From assembly GCA_021464245.1 (NCBI GenBank), contig JADCRB010000062.1, forward strand, positions 330,616-394,615: a stretch of 64,000 bases of DNA, read 5' to 3'. This DNA comes from Carallia brachiata (Eukaryota > Streptophyta > Magnoliopsida > Malpighiales > Rhizophoraceae). Shown in pieces: positions 1 through 11,707 of the stretch; within the stretch, counting starts at the first letter, position 1, and each line of letters starts with the position of its first letter. Both the position numbers and the translations under genes were made by a program. The notes below the pieces were generated by a model that was not told the origin of the DNA, ran no database searches, and was given only the letters and a program-made list of their open reading frames with translations.

Positions 1-115
1 AAGGAAAATTTAGAGATTAGGAGGAAAGAATTTTACAGAAGAGAAGAAGAAATGTGGATAAAAGGAAAATTTAGAGATTAAGAGGAAGAATTTTACAGAA
101 GAGAAGAAGAAATTA
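1..115. repeat. Duplicated 60-bp purine-rich block at unit start (U1 representative)
   Basis: Two direct copies of about 60 bp (GGAAAATTTAGAGATTA, GGAAAGAATTTTACAG, AGAAGAAGAAA) lie side by side. The doubled form opens the units that follow an A or C unit (U2-U4, U6, U8-U12, U14). The units that follow a B unit (U5, U7, U13, U15) and U16 have only one copy, so the block marks the subtype of the neighbour to its left. Confidence 0.85.
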
Positions 116-839
116 GAGAGAGAACTAATGGAAAATTTGTTATTTGTTAGTTCGACACATCTTCTATAACGTTAAGTTTACTTAAAATTGATTTCTCCTA
201 ATACCAAAGCTTTGTTGCATCACCATGTGAAAAAGTGGAGTTCATCAGAAACTGAAATGCTACTACAATAGAAAAAGAGAACAGGCTAACAAAAAAACCA
301 GAAGCTCCTAATACATACTAAGCTCCTACTACCAAGCTTTTCTCCAAAAGGGTATTCTGGGAACAATAAATCTACATGTAACATATAATTTGTGAACTAG
401 TAAATCCAACAAAGAACAGAAAAATAGAATATGTGAATATTTCTCCAAGTGAATGTAATTATTTGGTGTAGAGTATGTTGTTGAGCCTATGATGGGTAGA
501 CTCAACTGTGGATAATGATATCACAGTGTTCCAATGAGTTACATTTGCATCTTACCTATGTAATATATAATTAAAAATGTGTTTGAGCTTAATATACCTT
601 AAAAGCTTACGTATGCAGGTATATCTCAATTTTGGCAGACTTATTTTATGTCACAAAAAGAAATTGATCAATAGTTAGGCAAGAAAGCTTTATATTTGTA
701 TTGTATTTGTTTTAGCTATTGATTGCGCATCATCTCATAAGTTTTTTTTACCAATGAATCTTCATTGTTTTGCTCATTTTATAGATCAAATACTCCAACA
801 AAAAGTAATAGGTAGTAAAAAAAAAAGAGAAAAAATACT

Positions 840-1230
840 GAGTATCGCTCCTTGTTTTTCTCCAGGGATTGAGGATGAAAAAAATTGTTGTCATAATCCT
901 CACATTGCATACCCGGACTGGTCAGGTCCACCCTACACTCATGAGGACCGACGCTCTCTGGAAAGAATTCACCACAAATGGTGCAAATTTTCTTACATTT
1001 TTTTTCCTTATTTCCTCTCTCTTTTAGCTCTATCTTCATTTATTGGTTATCCTTGAAAGGCTTATTAGCGCCCTTTGGCTTGTTACGGTTCCGCTTAGCA
1101 ACTATGCAAACTAGCCCACTGCAGAAGCTTGTGGATGAAGGAAGGGGGCAGGGGAGCTATCGTGGCACATCCATCATTGGCAAAAGAAAGTAGATGTAGA
1201 GAATGGAAGAGCCTTCCACACATCATAATT
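840..1230 (-). pseudogene. H2 module exon 1 remnant, degenerate Cys/His-finger-like (U1)
   Basis: On the minus strand the readable pieces are AKRNRNKPKGANKPFKDNQ, a stop, MKIELKERGNK, then KKCKKICTICGEFF..VGPHEC and MQCEDYDNNFFHPQSLEKN. They align with the H1 exon (KPKGPNDPFKNHQEMK, CDKICTLC, VPHSC, MRCKNCGNGFF, SLRAHQEKC). The first cluster keeps C-x2-C-x10-H-x-C. The second has lost its ligands (CEDY instead of CKNC, N for H, Y for the last C), and the donor GTAAGT has become GTATTT. It is an old paralogous copy that is no longer coding. The same remnant is present in all 16 units at the H2 positions given in the unit entries. Confidence 0.75.
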
Positions 1231-1806
1231 TGAAATAAAAAGAAAGTAAAGATAGCAAAATCGCAAAGAGTGAAGAGGGTAGAGGGTATAGAGAGTGAGA
1301 GAGCAGAGAGTGCGGAGAATGTCAGAAAGTGCATGTGCAGTCTGGGGAATAATAGACATACATGTAATATACAATTTGTGGGCATTATATAAACAGTAAA
1401 TCTAACAAAGAAACAAACAAATAGAATATCTGAATATTTTTCTAAGCGAATATAATTATTTAGTGTAAACATGTTATTGAGCCTATGATGGGTGGACTCA
1501 ACTATGGACAATGATATTACAAAATGTTCCAATGAGTCATATTTACATACGTGTGTACTATAAAATTTAGAATGTGTTTTGAGACTAATATGCCTTACAG
1601 GCTTATGTATGTAGACATAGCTCATTTTGTATAGACTCATTTTATGTATCAAATAGAAATTCATCAATAATTCAACTAAAAATAAACAATAAAGCACTTG
1701 CAAGTAAAAGTAATGATATAATTTATTATAAAAATAACCTCTATGGACAACTTGGTAGGTAGAACAATATTTGAGAAGTTTTTTCGATGTTGCATAAGTT
1801 TCAATA

Positions 1807-2075
1807 ATGCTTTTGTTGCATCAACATGTGAAAACGTGGAGTTCATCAGAAACTGAAATGCTACTACAATAGAAAAACAGAACAAGTATTAACAAAAAAC
1901 CAGAAGCTCCTAATAGATAATAAGCTCCTAAAACTAAGCATTTGTTGCATCACCATGTGAAAATGTGGAGTTCATCAAAAACCAAAATGCTACTATAATA
2001 GAAAAACAGAACAAGCATTAACAAAAAACCAGAAGCTCCTATTACATAATAAGTTCATAATACATAATAAGTTCC
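1807..2075. repeat. Two tandem copies of a 127-bp subrepeat (U1 representative)
   Basis: Two imperfect copies of about 127 bp lie side by side, each running from TTGCATCA(A/C)CATGTG through ATGCTACTA to AAACCAGAAGCTCC. A third copy sits at about 205-330 at the other end of the unit. The same three-copy layout recurs in all A and B units. The subrepeats directly follow the H1 stop codon on the minus strand, where the more ancestral end module still has coding-like sequence. Confidence 0.85.
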
Positions 2076-2612
2076 TAATACCAAAGCTTTTCTCCAAAAG
2101 GGAAGTTCTTGTCTTCGCCATCTTTCTTCTCGGTGTGAGGCCTCCCAACAGCGTTTTGATGCCAACCATTCTGCAAAATGAAATTAATTTACTTTGAGCA
2201 ACCACGTTTCTAGATTCTAAAAATATTCAGATATAGGTCGGATTTACACCCTTTTAGCTACAGCAACAAGGTGACAATGTCGGCCGAGTATCGCTAGTTA
2301 ACTTAGAAATTGAATCAAACTTACCCAGCATTTCTCCTGGTGTGCCCTCAGGGACCTGCCATCGAAGAAACCATTCCCACAATTCTTGCATCGCATCTCC
2401 CAAAGGGTCTGGTCCAAATTGCAGCCATGAGGAACGACCTTCTCTGGAAGCGTGCACTACGTGCAAATTTTGTCACATTTCTTCTTTTTTTCTTCCTTTC
2501 TTTCCTCTCGTCCAGCTCTGTTCTTATCTCTTAGTGATTCTTGAACGGATCGTTAGGCCCCTTTGGTTTGTGGGGACAAACAAACAGAAAGAAAATATGG
2601 CGGAATGGCGGT
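2075..2612 (-). pseudogene. H1 module, two-exon zinc-finger-like pseudogene (U1, type A reference)
   Basis: Exon 1 runs from 2612 (after a pyrimidine-rich CTCTTCCCAG acceptor) down to 2325, ending at a GTAAGT donor. The intron is 2171-2324 (154 bp, ending TTTTGCAG). Exon 2 is 2075-2170, encoding NGWHQNAVGRPHTEKK to FPFGEKLWY and a stop. Exon 1 should encode a charged stretch, then CT(L)C..H-x-C and CKNC-x12-H-x3-C. Three lesions break it: CAA to TAA in the NHQ codon, a one-base loss at the following Met codon, and TAG for Leu inside the first finger. The codon before the donor is TGG (Trp). Nucleic-acid or protein binding is only an inference from the Cys/His spacing; I do not recognise the family. 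Confidence 0.75.
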
Positions 2613-2897
2613 CTGGGAAGAGGACAGAGAGGACAATAAGAAACCAATGACTTATGCTGGGCGACTCACTACTGCGTGAAGTGCGGAGAGTGTCAGACTA
2701 GCCGACTTGCCGTTTCCCTTTTACAGGGAGGGAGTTGGCTGCTTCCATATTTTGCAATAAGGACAGCCATACTCGCTCGATTTTGGTTTTTCCTTTTTAA
2801 GTAGGATTGCGGGCAATTTTCTTTTTTGTCTTTTAATGAACACAACGTTTTTATTATTTTTATTTGTGGCAATGACTGTGAAACTGACCTTAGATAA

Positions 2898-5807
2898 AAG
2901 GAAAATTTAGAGATTAGGAGGAAAGAATTTTACAGAAGAGAAGAAGAAATGTGGATAAAAGGAAAATTTAGAGATTAAGAGGAAAGAATTTTACAGAAGA
3001 GAAGAAGAAATTAGAGAGAGAACTAATGGAAAATTTGTTATTTGTTAGTTCGACACATCTTCTATAACGTTAAGTTTACTTAAAATTGATTTTCTCCTAA
3101 TACCAAAGCTTTTGTTGCATCACCATGTGAAAAAGTGGAGTTCATCAGAAACTGAAATGCTACTACAATAGAAAAAGAGAACAGGCATTAACAAAAAAAC
3201 CAGAAGCTCCTAATACATACTAAGCTCCTACTACCAAAGCTTTTCTCCAAAAGGGTATTCTGGGAACAATAAATCTACATGTAACATATAATTTGTGAAC
3301 TAGTAAATCCAACAAAGAAACAGAAAAATAGAATATGTGAATATTTCTCCAAGTGAATGTAATTATTTGGTGTAGAGTATGTTGTTGAGCCTATGATGGG
3401 TAGACTCAACTGTGGATAATGATATCACAAAGTGTTCCAATGAGTTACATTTGCATCTTACCTATGTAATATATAATTAAAAATGTGTTTGAGCTTAATA
3501 TACCTTAAAAGCTTACGTATGCAGGTATATCTCAATTTTGGCAGACTTATTTATGTCACAAAAAGAAATTGATCAATAGTTAGGCAAGAAAGCTTTATAT
3601 TTGTATTGTATTTGTTTTAGCTATTGATTGCGCATCATCTCATAAGTTTTTTTTACCAATGAATCTTCATTGTTTTGCTCATTTTATAGATCAAATACTC
3701 CAACAAAAAGTAATAGGTAGTAAAAAAGAAAAGAGAGAAAAAATACTGAGTATCGCTCCTTGTTTTTCTCCAGGGATTGAGGATGAAAAAAATTGTTGTC
3801 ATAATCCTCACATTGCATACCCGGACTGGTCAGGTCTACCCTACACTCATGAGGACCGACGCTCTCTGGAAAGAATTCACCACAAATGGTGCAAATTTTC
3901 TTACATTTTTTTTCCTCTTATTTCCTCTCTCTTTTAGCTCTATCTTCATTTATTGGTTATATTTGAAAGGCTTATTAGCGCCCTTTGGCTTGTTACGGTT
4001 CCGCTTAGCAACTATGCAAACTAGCCCACTGCAGAAGCTTGTGGATGAAGGAAGTGGGGGCATGGGAGCTATCGTGGCACATCCATCATTGGCAAAAGAA
4101 AGTAGATGTAGAGAATGGAAGAGCCTTCCACACATCATAATTTGAAATAAAAAGAAAGTAAAGATAGCAAAATCGCAAAGAGTGAAGAGGGTAGAGGTAT
4201 AGAGGAGATGAGAGAGCAGAGAGTGCGGAGAATGTCAGAAAGTGCATGTGCAGTCTGGGGAATAATAGACATACATGTAATATACAATTTGTGGAGCATT
4301 ATATAAACAGTAAATCTAACAAAGAAACAAAAAATAATATCTGAATATTTTTCTAAGCGAATATAATTATTTAGTGTAAAACATTTATTGAGCCTATGAT
4401 GGGTGGACTCAACTATGGACAATGATTACAAATGTTCCAATGAGTCATTTTACATCTTACGTGTGTACTATAAAATTTAGAATGTGTTTTGAGACTAATA
4501 TGCCTTACAGGCTTATGTATGTAGACATAGCTCATTTTGTATAGACTCATTTTATGTATCAAATAGAAATTCATCAATAATTCAACTAAAAAATAAACCA
4601 ATCAACAAAAGCACTTGCAAGTAAAAAGTAATGATATAATTTTTATAAATAATACCTCTATGGACAATTGGTAGAAACAATATTTGAGAAGTATTTTTCG
4701 ATGTTGCATAAGTTTCAATAATGCTTTTGTTGCATCAACATGTGAAAACGTGGAGTTCATCAAAACTGAAATGCTACTACAATAGAAAAACAGAACAAGT
4801 ATTAACAAAAAAACCAGAAGCTCCTAATAGATAATAAGCTCCTAAAACTAAAGCATTTGTTGCATCACCATGTGAAAATGTGGAGTTCATCAGAAACCAA
4901 AATGCTACTATAATAGAAAAACAGAACAAGCATTAACAAAAAACCAGAAGCTCCTATTACATAATAAGTTCATAATACATCATAAGTTCCTAATACCAAA
5001 GCTTTCTCCAAAGGGAAGTTCTTGTCTTCGCCATCTTTCTTCTCGGTGTGAGGCCTCCCAACGCTTTTGATGCCAACCATTCTGCAAAATGAAATTAATT
5101 TACTTTGAGCAACCACGTTCGTAGATTCTAAAAATATTCAGATATAGGTCGGATTTACACCCTTTTAGCTACAGCAACAAGGTGACAATGTCGGCCGAGT
5201 ATGAGTAAGCTGTTAAGTTAGAAATTGAATCAAACTTACCCAGCATTTCTCCTGGTGTCCCTCAGGGACCTGCCATCGAAGAAACCATTCCCACAATTCT
5301 TGCATCGCATCTCCCAAAGGTCTGGTCCAAATTGCAGCCATGAGGAACGACCTTCTCTGGAAGCGTGCACTACGTGCAAATTTTGTCACATTTCTTCTTT
5401 TTTTCTTCCTTTTCTTTCCTCTCTCGTCCAGCTCTGTTCTTATCCTTAGTGATTCTTGAACGGATCGTTAGGCCCCTTTGGTTTGTGGGGACAAACAAAC
5501 AGAAGAAAATATGGCGGAATGACGTCTGGGAAGAGGACAGAGAGGACAATAAGAAACCAATGACTTATGCTGGGCGACTACTACTGCGTGAAGTGCGGGA
5601 GAGTGTCAGACTAGCCGACTTGCCATTTCCCTTTTACAGGGAGGGAGTTGGCTGCTTCCATATTTTGCAATAAGGACAGCCATACTCGCTCGATTTTGGT
5701 TTTTCCTTTTTAAGTAGGATTGCGGGCAATTTTCTTTTTTCTTTTAATGAAACACAACGTTTTTATTTTTTATTTGTGGCAATGACTGTGAAACTGACCT
5801 TGGATAA
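2898..5807. repeat. Array unit U2, type A
   Basis: A unit with H2 at about 3740-4140 and H1 at 4990-5525. It has the TTAAGTTAG, GAATGACG and GCCATTTCCC variants that group it with U3, U10 and U11. It shares a GGTTATATTTGAAAGG variant only with U8, which hints at conversion. Its second half carries many private one- to four-base deletions, and a private change (GTATGAGTAAGCTG) lies just before H1 exon 1 near 5,200. Confidence 0.9.
4990..5525 (-). pseudogene. H1 pseudogene copy, U2
   Basis: It has the three A-type lesions of U1 and adds private frameshifts: a lost base in TCCTGGTGTCCC, one in CCAAAGGTCTGG, and losses in exon 2 (GCTTTCTCCAAAGGG and CCCAACGC). It is the most damaged A copy. Confidence 0.75.
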
Positions 5808-8706
5808 AAGGAAAATTTAGAGTTAGGAGGAAAGAATTTTACAGAAGAGAAGAAGAAATGTGGATAAAGGAAAATTTAGAGATAAGAGGAAAGAATTTAC
5901 AGAAGGAAGAAGAAATTAGAGAAGAACTAATGGAAATTTGTTATTTGTTAGTTCGACACATCTTCTATAACGTTAAGTTTACTTAAAATTGATTTTCTCC
6001 TAATACCAAAGCTTTTGTTGCATCACCATGTGAAAAAGTGGAGTTCATCAGAAACTGAAATGCTACTACAATAGAAAAAGAGAACAGGCATTAACAAAAA
6101 AACCAGAAGCTCCTAATACATACTAAGCTCCTACTACCAAAGCTTTTCTCCAAAAGGGTATTCTGGGAACAATAAATCTACATGTAACATATAATTTGTG
6201 AACTAGTAAATCCAACAAGAAACAGAAAAATAGAATATGTGATATTTCTCCAAGTGAATGTAATTATTTGGTGTAGAGTATGTTGTTGAGCCTATGATGG
6301 GTAGACTCAACTGTGGATAATGATATCACAAGTGTTCCAATGAGTTACATTTGCATCTTACCTATGTAAATATATTAAAAATGTGTTTGAGCTTAATATA
6401 CCTTAAAAGCTTACGTATGCAGGTATATCTCAATTTTGGCAGACTTATTTTATGTCACAAAAAGAAATTGATCAATAGTTAGGCAAGAAAGCTTTATTTG
6501 TATTGTATTTGTTTTAGCTATTGATTGCGCATCATCTCATAAGTTTTTTTTACCAATGAATCTTCATTGTTTTGCTCATTTTATAGATCAAATACTCCAA
6601 CAAAGTAATAGGTAGTAAAAAAGAAAAAGAGAGAAAAAATACTGAGTATCGCTCCTTTTTTTCTCCAGGGATTGAGGATAAAAAAATTGTTGTCATAATC
6701 CTCACATTGCATACCCGGACTGGTCAGGTTCACCCTACACTCATGAGGACCGACGCTCTCTGGAAAGAATTCACCACAAATGGTGCAAATTTCTTACATT
6801 TTTTTTCCTCTTATTTCCTCTCTCTTTAGCTCTATCTTCATTTATTGGTTATCCTTGAAAGGCTTATTAGCGCCCTTTGGCTTGTTACGGTTCCGCTTAG
6901 CAACTATGCAAACTAGCCCACTGCAGAAGCTTGTGGATGAAGGAAGTGGGGGCAGGGGAGCTATCGTGGCACATCCATCATTGGCAAAAGAAAGTAGATG
7001 TAGAGAATGGAAGAGCCTTCCACACATCATAATTTGAAATAAAAAGAAAGTAAAGATAGCAAAATCGCAAAGAGTGAAGAGGGTAGAGGGTATAGAGGAG
7101 ATGAGAGAGCGAGAGTGCGGAGAATGTCAGAAAGTGCATGTGCAGTCTGGGGAATAATAGACATACATGTAATATACAATTTGTGGAGCATTATATAAAC
7201 AGTAAATCTAACAAAGAAACAAACAAATAAAATATCTGAATATTTTTCTAAGCGAATATAATTATTTAGTGTAAAACATGTTATTGAGCCTATGATGGGT
7301 GGACTCAACTATGGACAATGATATTACAAAATGTTCCAATGAGTCATATTTACATCTTACGTGTGTACTATAAAATTTAGAATGTGTTTTGAGACTAATA
7401 TGCCTTACAGGCTTATGTATGTAGACATAGCTCATTTTGTATAGACTCATTTTATGTATCAAATAGAAATTCATCAATAATTCAACTAAAAAATAAACAA
7501 TAAAGCACTTGCAAGTAAAAAGTAATGATATAATTTATTATAAATAATACCTCTATGGACAACTTGGTAGAACAATATTTGAGAAGTTTTTTCGATGTTG
7601 CATAAGTTTCAATAATGCTTTTGTTGCATCAACATGTGAAAACGTGGAGTTCAACAGAAACTGAAATGCTACTACAATAGAAAAACAGAACAAGTATTAA
7701 CAAAAAACCAGAAGCTCCTAATAGATAATAAGCTCCTAAAACTAAAGCATTTGTTGCATCACAATGTGAAAATGTGGAGTTCATCAGAAACCAAAATGCT
7801 ACTATAATAGAAAAACAGAACAAGCATTAACAAAAAACCAGAAGCTCCTATTACATAATAAGTTCATAATACATAATAAGTTCCTAATACCAAAGCTTTT
7901 CTCCAAAAGGGAAGTTCTTGTCTTCGCCATCTTTCTTCTCGGTGTGAGGCCTCCCAACAGCGTTTTGATGCCAACCATTCTGCAAAATGAAATTAATTTA
8001 CTTTGAGCAACCACGTTTCTAGATTCTAAAAATATTCAGATATAGGTCGGATTTACACCCTTTTAGCTACAGCAACAAGGTGACAATGTCGGCCGAGTAT
8101 AGCTAGTTAAGTTAGAAATTGAATCAAACTTACCCAGCATTTCTCCTGGTGTGCCCTCAGGGACCTGCCATCGAAGAAACCATTCCCACAATTCTTGCAT
8201 CGCATCTCCCAAAGGGTCTGGTCCAAATTGCAGCCATGAGGAACGACCTTCTCTGGAAGCGTGCACTACGTGCAAATTTTGTCACATTTCTTCTTTTTTT
8301 CTTCCTTTTCTTTCCTCTCTCGTCCAGCTCTGTTCTTATCTCTTAGTGATTCTTGAACGGATCGTTAGGCCCCTTTGGTTTGTGGGGACAAACAAACAGA
8401 AAGAAAATATGGCGGAATGACGGTCTGGGAAGAGGACAGAGAGGACAATAAGAAACCAATGACTTATGCTGGGCGACTCACTACTGCGTGAAGTGCGGAG
8501 AGTGTCAGACTAGCCGACTTGCCATTTCCCTTTTACAGGGAGGGAGTTGGCTGCTTCCATATTTTGCAATAAGGACAGCCATACTCGCTCGATTTGGTTT
8601 TTCCTTTTAAGTAGGATTGCGGGCAATTTTCTTTTTTTTTTTTAATGAACACAACGTTTTTATTATTTTTATTTGTGGCAATGACTGTGAAACTGACCTT
8701 GGATAA
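5808..8706. repeat. Array unit U3, type A
   Basis: A unit with H2 at about 6640-7035 and H1 at 7884-8424. It has the TTAAGTTAG, GAATGACGG and GCCATTTCCC variants, the same marker set as U11 eight units later. The first 900 bases are rich in private small deletions, including in the purine-rich start near 5,820-5,940. Confidence 0.9.
7884..8424 (-). pseudogene. H1 pseudogene copy, U3
   Basis: It has the A-type lesion set only. Exon 2 is fully open to the TGGTAT-TAG end. The base before the exon 1 acceptor region differs (GAATGACGG), shared with U2 and U11. Confidence 0.75.
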
Positions 8707-10483
8707 AAGGAAAATTTAGAGATTAGGAGGAAAGAATTTTACAGAAGAGAAGAAGAAATGTGGATAAAAGGAAAATTTAGAGATTAAGAGGAAGAATTTT
8801 ACAGAAGGAAGAAGAAATTAGAGAGAGAACTAATGGAAAATTTGTTATTTGTTAGTTCGACACATCTTCTATAACGTTAAGTTTACTTAAAATTGATTTT
8901 CTCCTAATACCAAAGCTTTTGTTGCATCACCATGTGAAAAAGTGGAGTTCATCAGAAACTGAAATGCTACTACAATAGAAAAAGAGAACAGGCACTAACA
9001 AAAAAACCAGAAGCTCCTAATACATACTAAGCTCCTACTACCAAAGCTTTTCTCCAAAAGGGTATTCTGGGAACAATAAATCTACATGTAACATATAATT
9101 TGTGAACTAGTAAATCCAACAAAGAAACAGAAAAATAGAATATGTGAATATTTCTCCAAGTGAATGTAATTATTTGGTGTAGAGTATGTTGTTGAGCCTA
9201 TGATGGGTAGACTCAACTGTGGATAATGATATCACAAAGTGTTCCAATGAGTTACATTTGCATCTTACCTATGTAATATATAATTAAAAATGTGTTTGAG
9301 CTTAATATACCTTAAAAGCTTACGTATGCAGGTATATCTCAATTTTGGCAGACTTATTTTATGTCACAAAAAGAAATTGATCAATAGTTAGGCAAGAAAG
9401 CTTTATTTTGTATTGTATTTGTTTTAGCTATTGATTGCGCATCATCTCATAAGTTTTTTTTACCAATGAATCTTCATTGTTTTGCTCATTTTATAGATCA
9501 AATACTCCAACAAAGTAATAGGTAGTAAAAAAGAAAAGAGAGAAAAAATACTGAGTATCGCCTTGTTTTTCTCCAGGGATGAGGATGAAAAAAATTGTTG
9601 TCATAATCCTCACATTGCATACCCGGACTGGTCAGGTCCACCCTACACTCATGAGGACCGACGCTCTCTGGAAAGAATTCACGACAAATGGTGCAAATTT
9701 TCTTACATTTTTTTTCCTCTTATTTCCTCTCTCTTTTAGCTCTATCTTCATTTATTGGTTATCCTTGAAAGGCTTATTAGCGCCCTTTGGCTTGTTACGG
9801 TTCCGCTTAGCAACTATGCAGACTAGCCCACTGCAGAAGCTTGTGGATGAAGGAAGTGGGGGCAGGGGAGCTATCGTGGCACATCCATCATTGGCAAAAG
9901 AAAGTAGATGTAGAGAATGGAAGAGCCTTCCACACATCATAATTTGAAATAAAAAGAAAGTAAAGATAGCAAAATCACAAAGAGTGAAGAGGGTAGAGGG
10001 TATAGAGGAGATGAGAGAGCAGAGAGTGCGGAGAATGTCAGAAAGTGCATGTGCAGTCTGGGGAATAATAGATATACATGTAATATACAATTTGTGGACC
10101 ATTATATAAATAGTAAATCTAACAAAGAAACAAACAAATAGAATATCTGAATATTTTTCTAAGCGAATATAATTATTTAGTGTAGAACATGTTATTGAGC
10201 TTATGATGGGTAGACTCAACTATGGACAATGATATTACAAAATGTTCCAATGAGTCATATTTACATCTTACGTGTGTACTATAAAATTTAGAATGTGTTT
10301 TGAGACTAATATGCCTTACAAGCTTCTGTATGTAGACATAGCTCATTTTTTATAGACTCATTTTATGTATCAAATAGAAATTCATCAATAATTCAACTAA
10401 AAGATAAACAACAAAGCACTTGCAAGTAAAAAGTAATGATATAATTTATTATAAATAGTATCTCTATGGACAACTTGGTAGAA

Positions 10484-10836
10484 TAGTGAATAATTTTGCA
10501 CAGTTTTATGTGTTTGTACTTTCAATTAAATATGGTATTTCAATTGCATTTGTAAATTCAACAATAATTATATTTTAAGACCATTTTGAGTAGTCAGAAG
10601 AAGTAATCATAATTTAGTTGGTAATAATATGCAAAGACTAGCACAGGTTTCGCAATTTTTTTTATGTGGTTAAAAATAAATAAGGTGGATTCATTTCATT
10701 TTTACTTGGAATTAAAGCTTAATTAAATGTTCCTCTATTGCAGTGGCATTTCATTTGCTGCACCAAAAGCAAGCAATCATTTGGAAGTCATTACCAGTGA
10801 CAAGTTCTTATAACAACATGAGAATGAGCACAAATA
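10484..10836 (+). pseudogene. 350-bp insert with a plus-strand terminal-exon remnant (U4)
   Basis: Relative to A units, B and C units have extra sequence between CTTGGTAGAA and CAATATTTG. Inside it, a pyrimidine-rich acceptor (TGTTCCTCTATTGCAG) is followed at 10,744 by a 22-codon frame (ISFAAPKASNHLEV, then ITSDKFL) ending in TAA at 10,811-10,813. This looks like a captured last exon, opposite in strand to H1 and H2. The source gene is not recognised. It could equally be original sequence deleted from A units. Confidence 0.5.
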
Positions 10837-11131
10837 ACAATATTTGAAAAGTTTTTTCGATTTTGCATAAGTTTCAATAATGCTTTTGTCGCATCAACAT
10901 GTGAAAACGTCGAGTTTATCAGAAACTGAAATGCTACTACAATAGAAAAACAAAACAAGCATTAACAAAAAATTAGAAGCTCCTAATAGATAATAAGCTC
11001 CTAAAACTAAAGCATTTATTGCATCACCATGTGAAAATGTGGAGTTCATCAGAAACCAAAATGCTACTAATAATAGAAAAACAGAACAAGCATCAACAAA
11101 AAACCAGAAGCTCCTAATACATAATAAGTTT

Positions 11132-11707
11132 CTAATACCAAAGCTTTTCTCCAAAAGGGAAGTTCTTGTCTTCGCCATCTTTCTTCTCGATGTGAGGCCT
11201 CCCAAAAGCGTTTTGATGCCAACCATTCTGCAAAATGAAAATAATTTACTTTGAGCAACCACGTTTCTAGATTCTAAAAATATTCAGATATAGGTCAGAT
11301 TTACACCCTTTTAGCTACAACAACAAAGTGACAATGTCGACAAGTATAGCTAGTTAACTTAGAAATTGAATCAAACTTACCTAGCATTTCTCCTGGTGTG
11401 CCCTCAGGGACCTACCATCGAAGAAACCATTCCCACAATTCTTGCATCGCATTTCCCGAAGGGTCTGGTCCAACTTGCAGCTATGAGGAACGACCTTCTC
11501 TGGATGCGTGCACAACGTACAAATTTTGTCACATTTTTTCTTTATTTCTTCCTCTTCTTTCCTCTCTCGTTCAGCTCTGTTCTTCATCTCTTGGTGATTC
11601 TTGAACGGATCGTTAGGCCCCTTTGGTTTGTGGGGACAAACAAACAGAAAGCAAATATGGCGGAATGGCGGTCTGGGAAGAGGACAAAGAGGACAATAAG
11701 AAACCAA
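11132..11707 (-). pseudogene. H1 module with open exon 1, U4 (type B)
   Basis: The frame is open from 11,707 to 11,381 (108 codons, but the first codon is TTG, not ATG). The first in-frame ATG is the Met of NHQEMKN. An acceptor-like pyrimidine tract ending CTCTTCCCAG at 11,673 suggests this is an internal exon. The layout is HKPKGPNDPFKNHQEMK, a Glu/Lys-rich stretch (ERERKEEEEIKKK), CTLC-x8-H-x-C, then CKNC-x12-H-x3-C. None of the A-type nonsense lesions is present. The codon just before the GTAAGT donor is TAG where A and C units have TGG, so a spliced reading ends there. Exon 2 (11,132-11,227) is open: NGWHQNAFGRPH to KLWY and stop. It may be a truncated protein, or a pseudogene with a single late stop. 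Confidence 0.65.

Larger units (their letters stand above)
1..2897. repeat. Array unit U1, type A
   Basis: Complete 2.9-kb A unit. From left to right it contains a duplicated 60-bp purine-rich block (1-115), one 127-bp subrepeat (about 205-330), block X' (about 360-730), the H2 pseudo-exon (about 840-1230, minus), block X (about 1340-1690), two 127-bp subrepeats (about 1800-2075), the H1 module (2075-2612, minus) and the H1 upstream region (2613-2897). Its GTTAACTTAG and GCCGTTTCCC variants are shared with U8 and U9, not with U2, U3, U10 or U11. Confidence 0.9.

Noticed and set aside
754..1056. Plus-strand frame starting MNLHCFAHFID, repeated in several units
   Set aside because: It lies opposite the H2 remnant, whose minus-strand reading aligns with the H1 fingers; the plus frame is broken differently in each unit and has low-complexity Phe/Ser/Leu text.
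2310..2650. Plus-strand frames MNQTYPAFLLVCPQG and MPSGTCHRRNH over H1 exon 1
   Set aside because: They are the complement of the finger exon. The minus strand has the ordered Cys/His spacing and both splice borders, so these are shadows.
7262..7477. Minus-strand 71-codon frame MNFYLIHKMSLYKMS, present in many units
   Set aside because: It lies in block X, which the edge module suggests is intronic, and the matching X' block does not keep the frame.
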